Shown here: one piece after another, positions 42,745-51,663 of the stretch
How the letters are laid out: each line of letters opens with the position of its first letter
Position numbering within the stretch: position 1 is the stretch's first letter
NCBI RefSeq assembly: GCF_036967205.1
Contig: NZ_CP146022.1
Coordinates: forward strand, 3,100,001 to 3,164,000
Origin: Streptomyces sp. Q6
Lineage (GTDB): Bacteria; Actinomycetota; Actinomycetes; Streptomycetales; Streptomycetaceae
DNA length: 64,000 nt
Direction: 5' to 3'
Program-made: the position numbers and the translations under genes
Notes under the pieces: model-generated
The model's database searches: none
The model's input: only the letters and a program-made list of their open reading frames with translations
Told to the model about the DNA's origin: nothing

Positions 42745-44516
42745 CCCTCGCCGACACCGTCTCCCACCTGTCCCCCGAGCGCTGGGCCGAGGCCAACCGG
42801 CTCCTGATCCGCAAGGCGCTCGCCGAGTTCAGCCACGAGCGCCTGCTCACCCCCGAGCCGACCGAGGGCGCCGACCGGTACGTGGTCCGCAGCGACGACG
42901 GCCTCACCCGCTACCGGTTCACGGCGCGCCGCCTGCGCCTGGACCACTGGCAGGTGAACCCGGCCTCCCTCACCCGGCACCGGGACGGCACCGAACTCCC
43001 GCTGAACGCACAGCAGTTCTTCATCGAGATGAAGGACTCCCTCGGCCTGTCCGACGCGATCCTGCCCGTCTACCTGGAGGAGATCTCCTCCACGCTCTCC
43101 GGCACCTGCTTCAAACTGACGAAGCCGGACGTGTCCGCCGCCGAACTCGCCGCGTCCGGCTCGTTCCAGGACATCGAGACGGGCATGACCGAGGGCCACC
43201 CCTGCTTCGTCGCGAACAACGGACGGCTCGGCTTCGGCATCCACGAGTACCTGTCGTACGCGCCCGAGACCGCGAGCCCCGTCCGTCTGGTCTGGCTGGC
43301 GGCGACGCGCGAGCGGGCCGCGTTCACGGCGGGCGTCGGCCTGGACTACGAGTCGTTCCTCCGGGACGAGCTGGGCCGGGACACGCTCGACCGCTTCGAC
43401 ACGATCCTGCGTGACAAGGGCCTCGACCCGGCCGACTACCTGCTCATCCCGGTCCACCCGTGGCAGTGGTGGAACAAGCTCTCCGTCACGTTCGCCGCCG
43501 AGGTCGCGCAGCAGCACCTCGTCTGCCTCGGCGAGGGTGACGACGAGTATCTGGCGCAGCAGTCGATCCGTACGTTCTTCAACACGACGTCCCCGTCGAA
43601 GCGCTACGTGAAGACGGCGCTGTCCGTCATCAACATGGGCTTCATGCGCGGCCTTTCGGCGGCGTACATGGAGGCGACCCCGGCGATCAACGACTGGCTG
43701 AGCCACCTCATCGAGAACGACGAGGTGTTGAAGGGCACGGGTCTCACCATCATCAGGGAGCGGGCGGCCGTCGGCTACCGGCACCTGGAGTACGAGGCGG
43801 CCACCGACCGCTACTCGCCGTACCGCAAGATGCTGGCGGCGCTGTGGCGCGAGTCGCCGGTGCCGTCGCTGGCCGAGGGCGAGCGCCTGGCGACCATGGC
43901 GTCGCTGCTGCACGTGGACCGCGCGGGCCGCTCGTTCGCGGGCGCCCTGATCGCGCGCTCGGGCCTGACCCCGGCGCAGTGGCTGAAGCCGTACCTGACG
44001 GCGTACCTGACCCCGCTCCTGCACAGCTTCTACGCCTACGACCTGGTGTTCATGCCGCACGGCGAGAACGTCATCCTGGTCCTGGACGAGCGCGGCGTCG
44101 TGACGCGGGCGATCTTCAAGGACATCGCCGAGGAGATCGCGGTGATGGACACCGACGCGGTGCTGCCGCCGAAGGTGGACCGGATCCGCGCGGACGTGCC
44201 CGACGACATGAAACTCCTGTCGATCTTCACGGACGTCTTCGACTGCTTCTTCCGCTTCCTCGCGGCGAACCTGGTCGAGGACGGTGTCCTGGACGAGAGC
44301 ACGTTCTGGGGCGCGGTCGCCGAGTGCGTCCGCGACTACCAGCGGTCGACGCCCCAACTCGCCGACAAGTTCGCCCAGTTCGACATGTTCGCGCCGAGCT
44401 TCGCGCTGTCCGCCCTGAACCGCCTCCAACTGCGCAACAACGAGCAGATGGTCGACCTGGCGGACCCGTCGGGCGCGCTGCAACTGGTCGGCGACCTGGA
44501 GAACCCGATCGCGTAG
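42741..44516 (+). CDS. desD: Desferrioxamine NIS synthetase DesD
   Basis: 591-residue IucA/IucC-family siderophore synthetase that joins and cyclises N-hydroxy-N-succinylcadaverine units with ATP. Recognisable are TEGHPCFVANNGRLGFGI (ATP site), LIPVHPWQWWNKL, TSPSKRYVKTALSVINMGFMRGLS and FMPHGENVILVLDERGVVTRAIFKD. Last gene of the operon before a strong terminator. Confidence 0.95.
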   Translation: MTLADTVSHLSPERWAEANRLLIRKALAEFSHERLLTPEPTEGADRYVVRSDDGLTRYRFTARRLRLDHWQVNPASLTRHRDGTELPLNAQQFFIEMKDSLGLSDAILPVYLEEISSTLSGTCFKLTKPDVSAAELAASGSFQDIETGMTEGHPCFVANNGRLGFGIHEYLSYAPETASPVRLVWLAATRERAAFTAGVGLDYESFLRDELGRDTLDRFDTILRDKGLDPADYLLIPVHPWQWWNKLSVTFAAEVAQQHLVCLGEGDDEYLAQQSIRTFFNTTSPSKRYVKTALSVINMGFMRGLSAAYMEATPAINDWLSHLIENDEVLKGTGLTIIRERAAVGYRHLEYEAATDRYSPYRKMLAALWRESPVPSLAEGERLATMASLLHVDRAGRSFAGALIARSGLTPAQWLKPYLTAYLTPLLHSFYAYDLVFMPHGENVILVLDERGVVTRAIFKDIAEEIAVMDTDAVLPPKVDRIRADVPDDMKLLSIFTDVFDCFFRFLAANLVEDGVLDESTFWGAVAECVRDYQRSTPQLADKFAQFDMFAPSFALSALNRLQLRNNEQMVDLADPSGALQLVGDLENPIA

Positions 44517-44534
44517 ATCGGCCCCACCGACCGG

Positions 44535-44568
44535 AAGGGGCTCGGGAGACGGTCCTCCCGAGCCCCTT
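44535..44568 (+). terminator. Terminator of the desABCD operon
   Basis: AAGGGGCTCGGGAG, loop ACGGTC, CTCCCGAGCCCCTT, a perfect 14-bp stem followed by TCTCGT. Confidence 0.88.
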
Positions 44569-44612
44569 TCTCGTACGCACGCGCTCCCCCGGCCTGATGC
44601 CAGAATTGCCCC

Positions 44613-45526
44613 ATGGCGGAAATCATCCAGCGCGACGGCACGTGGACGTTCGACGGCGAGACGCTGCGGCTGGTACCCGGGCGCGACAAGGCGGTGAGTC
44701 TGCTGCGCAGGACGCTGGGGGAGATAGCCGTGCCGCTCCAGGCCCTCGCCGGTGTCTCGTTCGAGCAGGGCAAGAAGTCGGGGCGGCTTCGCCTGCGGCT
44801 GCGCGACGGCGCCGATCCGCTGCTCCAGGCCACCGGCGGCAAGCTGGCGGAGAGCGCGGACCCGTACCAACTGGGCGTCGAGTCGGACCGGTACGGGGTC
44901 GCGGAGTACTTCGTGGACGAGGTGCGCAACGCACTGCTGCTCGAACAGATCCCGTCCTCCCCCGTCACGGCCTACCTCCTGCCGGGGCCGTCCGTCCCCC
45001 TGTCGGTCTCCGCCGGGGACGGCACGGCGACCTTCGACGGCGAGCACGTGCGCCTGGAATGGAACTGGAAGACGGAGGACGCCAAGGCCTCCGCCGGTAC
45101 GCGGCTGCTCGCCCTCGGCGATGTCGCCGCGGTGGAGTGGCAGCCCGCCGAGGGCCTGGAGAACGGCTGTCTGCGCTTCACGGTCCGCTCGTCGCCGACG
45201 AAGGCGCCACCGAAGTACGACCCGAACTCGATCGAGCTGTGGGGCTTCAAGAAGGACCCGCTGATGGCGCTGATCGCGGCGGCGGTCCAGGCCCGACTCC
45301 CCCACCCGGCGGCGACGGCCGCGACGCCCCCGAAGGAACTCACGCCGCGGCCGGCCGCGCGGCCCGCACCCTGCCCCCACCCGTCCCGGCTCCCGCCGCC
45401 CCCGCCGAGGACGATCACGACGCACTGCTGCGCCGGCTGCGGGAGCTGGGCGAGCTGCACCGCTCCGGAGTCCTGACGGACGAGGAGTTCACGGCCGCCA
45501 AACAGGCCGTCCTGCAACGCATGTGA
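44613..45526 (+). pseudogene. DUF4429 / SHOCT protein, interrupted by a -1 frameshift
   Basis: The first frame from ATG 44613 encodes two DUF4429 repeats (IIQRDGTWTFDGETLRLVPG...IAVPLQALAGVSFEQGKKSGRLRLRL; then FDGEHVRLEWNWK...IELWGFKKDPLMALI). It then loses sense as PCPHPSRLPPPPP. The frame one base over carries the missing end, PAPAAPAEDDHDALLRRLRELGELHRSGVLTDEEFTAAKQAVLQRM, a SHOCT domain, stopping at 45526. One extra C in the five-C run 45374-45378 would restore a ~304-residue protein. Function unknown; SHOCT domains are short oligomerisation/binding modules. Lies between the des terminator and a convergent phosphatase. Confidence 0.82.
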
Positions 45527-45548
45527 CGGCTCGTCACATATCAGGCGC

Positions 45549-47162
45549 TCAGCGCTTGACCTTCCGCGCCACCACGAACCGGTCGATCTCCGCGCCGGTC
45601 TCCGCGAGCCCGCGCACCGTCAGTGTCGCCGTCCGCCCCACCGGCGCGGGCTCGACGTCCACGCGCAGGAACGAGTAGTTCGTGTACCGCACCCGGGACC
45701 AGTCCACCGTCACGGACTTCTTGCCGCCGTCGGCCTCGGTGACGTACGACGCGAACGGGTCGACGTCCTTCTCATTGCCCTCGTACGTGTCCGCGACCGG
45801 GAACGCGTACAGGCTCTTGCCCGCCGCGCCCGCGGTGACGTAGACGACGCCGTCGGTCTCCGGATAGGCGGTCCCGCCGATCGGCAGCTCCTTGGTGACC
45901 TTGTCGCCCTTGAGGACGTCGGAGCGCTCGTACACGTGGTTGTGGCCGTTGACGACGAGGTCGACGGTGTACTTCTCGAACAGCGGCACCCACTCCGTGC
46001 GCACCCCGCCCTCGGAGGCGTGGGCGGTGGCGGTGCAGTACACGCAGTGGTGGAAGAAGACGACGACGAAGTCGATGCCGGACCCCGGGGCGCGGAACTT
46101 CTTCAGCTGCCGCTCGAACCAGGTGGTCTGCGTGCCCCCGCTGATCCCCAGGTTCGCCGGGATCTCGTACGAGACGTCGTTCGCGTCGAGCGAGATGACC
46201 GCGGTGTTGCCGTGCACGAAGGAGTAGACGCCCGGCAGGTTCTTCGGGTCGGGTCCGTTCGTGGGCGGGGCGAACCGGGCCTCCTGGCTGCCGTAGCCGT
46301 TCGGCGAGTACCACGCCTCCATGTCGTGGTTGCCGTAACTCACCATCCACGGCACGGACTTGGCGACCGACTCGGTCTGCGCGAGGAACTGGTCCCAGGT
46401 GCGGGCGTCGAAGGTGTCCTTCGTCTGGCCCTGCCCGGACGGGTCCGCGTACGCGATGTCACCGGCGTGCAGGTGGAAGGCGGGGCCCTGGGCGAGGATC
46501 AGGCTGTCGTTGGCGAGCGCGTGGTAGCTCACGCCCTGGTCGCCGAAGGCGGTGAAGGTGAAGCGCTCGGCGCGGGCGGGCGCGGTCGTGAACGTGCCGA
46601 TGGTGCCGGCGAAGCGCGGCGTCGCCGGGTCGAAGCCCTGGTGGCCGACGCCGTAGTAGTACGTCCGGCCGGGCTTGAGGTGGGTCAGCTTGGCGTGGAC
46701 GTAGTACTGGGTGTGGTCGGCGCTCGTACCGACGCCCGCGGGGGTGTGGAGGGCGCGGATCTCGGCCGGGATCTTCCGCGAGAGGTCGCCCGCGTGCGCG
46801 CCGATCCGGATGAACGGGTTCTTCACGGCGACCGGGACCTGCCAGGACACGGTCATCTCGGTGCGCGCGTCGTCGCCGTACGAGAGATGCCGGCCGAAGG
46901 GGGCGACGAGCGCGCCGTCGACGTGCTCGGCGGCCGCGTTCGAGGCCGTCGCGGGGGCGGCGGGCGCGGCCTGGGCGGCGCCCGGCACGAAGACGCCGCC
47001 CGCGACCGCGCCGAGGGTGACGGCGCCGCCGCGGATCATGGTGCGGCGGGAGAAGGTGCTGCGCAGGTACTCGTGCTGCTCGGCCAGGCTGCGGCCGGCC
47101 AGGGCGTCGGGTACGCCCATGCGTGGGATGTCCATGGCCGGAAAGGTGCTTGGGGCATCCAT
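45549..47162 (-). CDS. Tat-exported purple acid phosphatase-like metallophosphoesterase
   Basis: 537-residue exported phosphatase. RSTFSRRTMIRGGAVTLGAVAGGVFVPGAAQA is a Tat signal. A fibronectin-like N-domain (TVSWQVPVAVKNPFIRIG...THLKPGRTYYYGVGH) precedes the catalytic fold with all seven metal motifs: TAFGDQG, HAGDIAYAD, YGNHDME, FFHHCVY and NGHNHVYER. It likely frees phosphate from organic esters outside the cell. ATG 47162 has GGGCGAG upstream; later Met codons at 47135 and 47120 are alternatives. Two direct 11-mers resembling a PHO box lie just upstream. Confidence 0.9.
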   Translation of the reverse strand: MDAPSTFPAMDIPRMGVPDALAGRSLAEQHEYLRSTFSRRTMIRGGAVTLGAVAGGVFVPGAAQAAPAAPATASNAAAEHVDGALVAPFGRHLSYGDDARTEMTVSWQVPVAVKNPFIRIGAHAGDLSRKIPAEIRALHTPAGVGTSADHTQYYVHAKLTHLKPGRTYYYGVGHQGFDPATPRFAGTIGTFTTAPARAERFTFTAFGDQGVSYHALANDSLILAQGPAFHLHAGDIAYADPSGQGQTKDTFDARTWDQFLAQTESVAKSVPWMVSYGNHDMEAWYSPNGYGSQEARFAPPTNGPDPKNLPGVYSFVHGNTAVISLDANDVSYEIPANLGISGGTQTTWFERQLKKFRAPGSGIDFVVVFFHHCVYCTATAHASEGGVRTEWVPLFEKYTVDLVVNGHNHVYERSDVLKGDKVTKELPIGGTAYPETDGVVYVTAGAAGKSLYAFPVADTYEGNEKDVDPFASYVTEADGGKKSVTVDWSRVRYTNYSFLRVDVEPAPVGRTATLTVRGLAETGAEIDRFVVARKVKR

Positions 47163-47175
47163 CTCGCCCGGATAC

Positions 47176-47197
47176 GCGGGGTGAACAGGGCCCGAAC
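47176..47197 (-). promoter_or_regulatory. Candidate PHO box (PhoP site) upstream of the phosphatase
   Basis: On the minus strand GTTCGGGCCCT is followed directly by GTTCACCCCGC: two 11-base direct units starting GTTC, as PhoP sites do in Streptomyces. The site is only 14 bases from the chosen ATG, which weakens the call. Confidence 0.35.
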
Positions 47198-47331
47198 AAG
47201 CGGCATGGCGCGTTTCAAGCCTTGGCCACATCCACCCCAAGGACCCCGGACTCTGTCACGACCTGGTGACCCTTGCCCGATATCGGGCAGGATTCTTGCG
47301 AAAGCCCTCGCGGTCCCCCAGGATCTACCGG

Positions 47332-47589
47332 GTGCACGAGGAACTTGTCGATCATCTGACGCGGACCACGTCCCTGAGCCGGGGCGAGGCGCTGCGGGTG
47401 ATCCAGGACGTGCTCGCCTACTTCGACGAGCCGGCGGAGGACTACGTCCGCCGCCGTCATCGCGAGCTCCAGGGTCAGGGCCTGGTGAACGCGAAGATCT
47501 TCGAGCAGATCACGACGGACCTGCGGTACCGGGCGGTGGCGCCACCGGAGCTCTCGCTCCGACAGCTGCGCCGCATCGTCTACGGCTGA
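47332..47589 (+). CDS. Small conserved protein upstream of glmS
   Basis: 85-residue soluble, helical, charged protein (VHEELVDHLTRTTSLSRGEALRVIQDVLAYFDEPAEDYVRRRHRELQGQGLVN, then IFEQITTDLRYRAVAPPELSLRQLRRIVYG). I recognise no domain, but it reads as a genuine compact gene with a plausible AGGATCTACCG ribosome site before GTG 47332. It ends 22 bases before glmS and is probably co-transcribed with it. Function unknown. Confidence 0.65.
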   Translation: MHEELVDHLTRTTSLSRGEALRVIQDVLAYFDEPAEDYVRRRHRELQGQGLVNAKIFEQITTDLRYRAVAPPELSLRQLRRIVYG

Positions 47590-47611
47590 ACAGAGGGGAT
47601 TCTCAACACTT

Positions 47612-49429
47612 ATGTGCGGAATTGTCGGCTACATCGGCAAGCGTGACGTCGCGCCGCTCCTCCTTGAGGGGTTGCAGCGCCTGGAGTACCGCGGATACGA
47701 CTCCGCGGGCGTCGTGATCACCAGCCCCAAGGCGACCGGCCTGAAGATGGTCAAGGCGAAGGGCCGCGTCCGCGACCTGGAAGCAAAGGTCCCGGCCCGC
47801 TTCAAGGGCACGACCGGCATCGCCCACACCCGCTGGGCCACCCACGGCGCCCCCTCCGACGAGAACGCGCACCCGCACATGTCCGGCGACAACAAGGTCG
47901 CCGTCGTGCACAACGGCATCATCGACAACGCCTCCGAGCTGCGCGCGAAGCTGACCGCCGAGGGCGTCGAGTTCCTCTCCGAGACGGACACCGAGGTCCT
48001 CGTCCACCTCATCGCCCGCTCGCAGCAGACGGACCTGGAGGACAAGGTCCGCGAGGCGCTCCGCCTGATCGAGGGCACGTACGGCATCGCGGTCGTGCAC
48101 GCCGACTTCCCGGACCGCATCGTGGTGGCCCGCAACGGCTCGCCGGTCGTCCTCGGCATCGGCGACAAGGAGATGTTCGTCGCCTCGGACATCGCGGCCC
48201 TCGTCTCCCACACCCGCCAGATCGTCACCCTCGACGACGGCGAGATGGCGACCCTGAAGGCCGACGACTTCCGTACGTACACCACGGAGGGCACCCGCAC
48301 GACGGCGTCCCCGACGACCGTGGAGTGGGAGGCCGCCTCGTACGACATGGGCGGCCACGACACGTACATGCACAAGGAGATCTTCGAGCAGGCCGACGCC
48401 GTGGACCGCGTGCTGCGCGGCCGCATCGACGACCGCTTCTCCACCGTGCACCTGGGCGGCCTGAACCTGGACGCCCGCGAGGCGCGTTCCGTGCGCCGCG
48501 TGAAGATCCTCGGCTGCGGCACCTCGTACCACGCGGGTCTGATCGGCGCCCAGATGATCGAGGAGCTGGCCCGCATCCCCGCGGACGCCGAGCCCGCCTC
48601 CGAGTTCCGCTACCGCAACCCGGTCGTGGACCCCGACACCCTGTACATCGCGGTGTCCCAGTCCGGCGAGACCTACGACGTCCTCGCGGCGGTCCAGGAG
48701 CTCAAGCGCAAGGGCGCCCGCGTCTTCGGCGTCGTGAACGTCGTCGGCTCGGCGATCGCCCGCGAGTCCGACGCCGGTGTCTACGTCCACGCGGGCCCGG
48801 AGGTCTGCGTCGTCTCGACCAAGTGCTTCACGAACACGACGGTCGCCTTCGCGCTGCTCGCCCTGCACCTCGGCCGCATCCGCGACCTGTCCGTCGCCGA
48901 CGGCAAGCGCATCATCGAGGGCCTGCGCAAGCTCCCGGCCCAGATCACCGAGATCCTGGACCAGGAAGCGGAGATCAAGAAGATCGCCGAGGAGTACGCG
49001 GACGCCCGCTCGATGATGTTCATCGGCCGCGTCCGGGGCTACCCGGTGGCCCGCGAGGCGTCCCTGAAGCTCAAGGAGGTCTCCTACATCCACGCGGAGG
49101 CCTACCCGGCCTCGGAGCTGAAGCACGGCCCCCTCGCGCTCATCGAGCCGGCGCTCCCCACGGTCGCGATCGTCCCCGACGACGACCTGCTGGAGAAGAA
49201 CCGCGCCGCGCTGGAGGAGATCAAGGCCCGCTCCGGCCGCATCCTGGCGGTGGCCCACCAGGAGCAGGAGAAGGCCGACCGCACGATCGTCGTCCCGAAG
49301 AACGAGGACGAGCTGGACCCGATCCTCATGGGCATCCCGCTCCAGCTCCTCGCCTACCACACGGCGCTGGCCCTCGGCCGCGACATCGACAAGCCGCGCA
49401 ACCTGGCCAAGTCCGTCACGGTGGAGTAG
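47612..49429 (+). CDS. glmS: Glutamine-fructose-6-phosphate aminotransferase
   Basis: 605-residue GlmS making glucosamine-6-phosphate for cell-wall precursors. The N-terminal glutaminase begins MCGIVGYIGKRDVAPLLLEGLQRLEYRGYDSAG with Cys2 as nucleophile, followed by HTRWATHGAPSDENAHPH and VVHNGIIDN. Two SIS domains follow (ILGCGTSYHAGLIGAQMIEELARIPADAEPASEFRYR...SQSGETYDVLAAV; IGRVRGYPVAREASLKLKEVSYIHAEAYPASELKHGPLALIE), ending LAKSVTVE. Followed by a strong terminator. Confidence 0.96.
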   Translation: MCGIVGYIGKRDVAPLLLEGLQRLEYRGYDSAGVVITSPKATGLKMVKAKGRVRDLEAKVPARFKGTTGIAHTRWATHGAPSDENAHPHMSGDNKVAVVHNGIIDNASELRAKLTAEGVEFLSETDTEVLVHLIARSQQTDLEDKVREALRLIEGTYGIAVVHADFPDRIVVARNGSPVVLGIGDKEMFVASDIAALVSHTRQIVTLDDGEMATLKADDFRTYTTEGTRTTASPTTVEWEAASYDMGGHDTYMHKEIFEQADAVDRVLRGRIDDRFSTVHLGGLNLDAREARSVRRVKILGCGTSYHAGLIGAQMIEELARIPADAEPASEFRYRNPVVDPDTLYIAVSQSGETYDVLAAVQELKRKGARVFGVVNVVGSAIARESDAGVYVHAGPEVCVVSTKCFTNTTVAFALLALHLGRIRDLSVADGKRIIEGLRKLPAQITEILDQEAEIKKIAEEYADARSMMFIGRVRGYPVAREASLKLKEVSYIHAEAYPASELKHGPLALIEPALPTVAIVPDDDLLEKNRAALEEIKARSGRILAVAHQEQEKADRTIVVPKNEDELDPILMGIPLQLLAYHTALALGRDIDKPRNLAKSVTVE

Positions 49430-49459
49430 TCAGCCGCCGCCCTCCGGCGCAGAACGACT

Positions 49460-49501
49460 GAACGGGTCCCGCGCGTGCCACCGAGCGCGCGGGACCCGTT
49501 C
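49460..49501 (+). terminator. Terminator after glmS
   Basis: GAACGGGTCCCGCGCG and CGCGCGGGACCCGTTC form a perfect 16-bp stem around a 10-base loop. Confidence 0.88.
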
Positions 49502-49544
49502 GCGAAGGGCCGGGGTCGCCCATTACCCCGGCCCGCTGTGGCTG

Positions 49545-50117
49545 TCAGCCGGCGGCCGTCACCCCCCGGCCGGCAGCACGACCGGGCAGCGCGGTCGGCA
49601 GCCCCGCCATCGAGGCCGTGGCCCCGTACCAGGCGAGCAGACCGCCCGCGGCGGCGAACCAGCCGCCGACCTTGGCCAGGGAGTCCGTGTCACCGAACGC
49701 GGCGACGGCGAGCAGCACCAGCGCCACGAACAGCGCCGCGTACGTGCCCCGCGTGAAGACGCCCGCCCCGCCGGAGCCGAGTGTCAGGCTCAGCGCGAGC
49801 AGCGCGAAGAGGAGCAGGAAGAGCCCCGCGGCGTTCGCGGAGACGGGGTCGTCGGAGGCGACGCCCCAGGTGAACCAGAAGGCACCGAGTCCGGCGTACG
49901 CCGTGCCGGTGAAGCCGTCCTCGCGCAGGGCGAGCAGACCGGCGACGAAGAGGGCGATGCCGCCCACGTAGGTGGCGAGAGAGACGGCGTCGGCGGCCGT
50001 CACGCCGTCGATCACCTGGGTGTGCCCGAGGCCGAAGGCCAACAGGGTCAGTCCCAGGGCGAGTCGGCCGAGAGTCGAGACGGTGGAGGTGCTTCCCGCG
50101 GAGACGTCGTTGTCCAC
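49545..50117 (-). CDS. Acetate uptake transporter family (GPR1/FUN34/YaaH/SatP)
   Basis: 190-residue six-helix membrane protein of the acetate/succinate uptake family: LGRLALGLTLLAFGLGHTQVI, LATYVGGIALFVAGLLALREDGFTGTAYAGLGAFWFTWGVA, then three further helices. It probably imports or senses acetate. The usual NPAPLGL in helix 1 is altered, so transport competence is not certain. GTG 50117 has AAGGGAG six bases upstream. A near-perfect 12-bp inverted repeat lies about 73 bases upstream. Confidence 0.8.
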   Translation of the reverse strand: MDNDVSAGSTSTVSTLGRLALGLTLLAFGLGHTQVIDGVTAADAVSLATYVGGIALFVAGLLALREDGFTGTAYAGLGAFWFTWGVASDDPVSANAAGLFLLLFALLALSLTLGSGGAGVFTRGTYAALFVALVLLAVAAFGDTDSLAKVGGWFAAAGGLLAWYGATASMAGLPTALPGRAAGRGVTAAG

Positions 50118-50189
50118 AGCGGGCTCCCTTCGTGCGAAGTGCGGGTGCTGTGCTGTCGCTGTGCCGGTGTCGTGCTGTTCCGGCGACCG

Positions 50190-50216
50190 GTATGTACCCT
50201 TCACAAGGGCACATAC
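50190..50216. promoter_or_regulatory. Inverted repeat in the acetate-transporter promoter
   Basis: GTATGTACCCTT-CAC-AAGGGCACATAC: 11 of 12 bases pair. Its position upstream of the GTG start fits an operator; the binding protein is unknown. Confidence 0.55.
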
Positions 50217-50334
50217 CACCTCTACGCACGAGTAGATTTATCCATCGGGCGCGCATGCACCGGAGAATGAACGGCCGTACCCCGCAGGCAGGTTGAAGAA
50301 CCGTCAGGCGCGTCCCACCTGGAACGAAGACCCG

Positions 50335-50859
50335 TTACGGAATGACGACGACGGGTCGCTGGGCCCGCCGCGCGAGCCGGCCCGCCACCGAGCCGAAGAT
50401 CCGCCCCACGAGCCCGTGCGTCGAGCCGACCACGATGGCGTCGGCGGAGTACTCGCGGCCGACCTCCTCCAGCTCGTGGCAGATGTCGCCACCGCGCTCG
50501 ACGAGGATCCAGGGCACCTCGGACAGGTACTCCGCACAGGCCAGCTCCAGCCCGAGCACCTCGGTCCTGTGGTCCGGCACGTCGACGAAGACCGGGGGCT
50601 CACACCCCGCCCACACGGTCGTCGGCAGCCTGTTGGCCACGTGGACGATGATCAGGCCCGAGCCCGAGCGGTGGGCCATGCCGATCGCGTAGGCCAGGGC
50701 GCGCTCGCTCGACATGGAGCCGTCGAAGCCGACGACGACACCGTGCTTGAACGCGGGATCGCAGGCGTGACGTGTTTCTTCCGCCGCCTGGGGGGTCACC
50801 GTGTGATCGGCGACCTGCCGCTTGCGGCCTTCGGGTTCGGAGAATTCGTGACCGGCCAT
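50335..50859 (-). CDS. Universal stress protein (UspA family)
   Basis: 174-residue UspA-like protein. After a ~35-residue lead, VVVGFDGSMSSERALAYAIGMAHRSGSGLIIVHV opens the fold and DAIVVGSTHGLVGRIFGSVAGRLARRAQRPVVVIP ends it with the ATP-binding G-2x-G-9x-G(S) motif. A role in stress or energy-state response is the family norm; nothing specific is visible. ATG 50859 is the most reasonable start. Confidence 0.85.
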   Translation of the reverse strand: MAGHEFSEPEGRKRQVADHTVTPQAAEETRHACDPAFKHGVVVGFDGSMSSERALAYAIGMAHRSGSGLIIVHVANRLPTTVWAGCEPPVFVDVPDHRTEVLGLELACAEYLSEVPWILVERGGDICHELEEVGREYSADAIVVGSTHGLVGRIFGSVAGRLARRAQRPVVVIP

Positions 50860-51399
50860 GAGTGTCTCGGCGTGTACCTCGTGGGCCTCGTATGAGGGGA
50901 CGACAAATGATCGGCGGAGCTGTGTCCGGGAATCATCTTCCCAACCCCATACCCCCAAGGGTACGGCGACACTCCTCCTCTGCCCAGACTCCGGCCCACG
51001 CTCAGGCCTGTATGTACGTGCGCCGTGAAAGATGACTGATGCGCGCATGGCATGCCGTGCAAGGGCGGTGGTGGGAGACGGGCGGGCGTTCAGGGGAGCA
51101 TGCACGAGGCTCCGCCCGTATGGCAATGGTTGCTGCCCCGTACAGGCGGTTTGCGCACCCTTGTGGCCCCGTCCAGGCCGGATCGGGTGACCGGAGCGCA
51201 TGCCGCGCGTTGAACTCCCGACCGCCACGACCCAGGGAGCCCCAGGGAGCACTCCGTGACCGGACCGACCACGGCGCACCATCCGACGACCACCGCACGC
51301 CGGAGCGTTCCGGCGCCTACCCGCGCGCCCGAGTCGCACACCCGAGCGACCCCTCACGCCGAACACACGCCACCCGCGGGTTCCGAGGGAGTGAGCGAT
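50860..51399. other. 540-base intergenic region
   Basis: Between the divergent Usp gene and the small gene at 51400. Open frames here lack coding character. It should contain the usp promoter and that of the small membrane protein; I identify no specific sites. Confidence 0.4.
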
Positions 51400-51663
51400 G
51401 TGATGCGCTGGGCGGCATTCAGCTGCGTCCTGGTGCCGCTCGTACTCGTCTGGTACGGCGGCTCGGCCGCGGGCGCCGCCGGCGCGGCGCTGGGGCTCGC
51501 CGCCGTGACCGCGGTCTGCCGGGTGCTGCTCCGCCAGTCCGAACGCGGCGCCGAACGGTTGCACAGTGAACAGTGTTGCCCTCATCGTGGCAGGCACGGC
51601 AGGACCGGTTCGGGGGCGCACAGGGGCGGGCGCCGCACCGAGCGTGGTGCGCCGGTCGACTGA
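51400..51663 (+). CDS. Small membrane protein upstream of adpA
   Basis: About 87 residues. One or two hydrophobic segments (MRWAAFSCVLVPLVLVWYGG and AAGAAGAALGLAAVTAVCRVLL) are followed by a basic, Cys-His-rich tail (SEQCCPHRGRHGRTGSGAHRGGRR). GTG 51400 or ATG 51403 is preferred, because GAGGGAG lies seven to ten bases before them; the frame is open further upstream. No family recognised; similar small genes sit upstream of adpA in related genomes as far as I recall. Confidence 0.5.
   Translation: MMRWAAFSCVLVPLVLVWYGGSAAGAAGAALGLAAVTAVCRVLLRQSERGAERLHSEQCCPHRGRHGRTGSGAHRGGRRTERGAPVD

Noticed and set aside
47590-47611. glmS ribozyme riboswitch
   Set aside because: Only 22 bases separate the upstream gene from glmS and actinobacteria are not known to use it; no such fold is visible.
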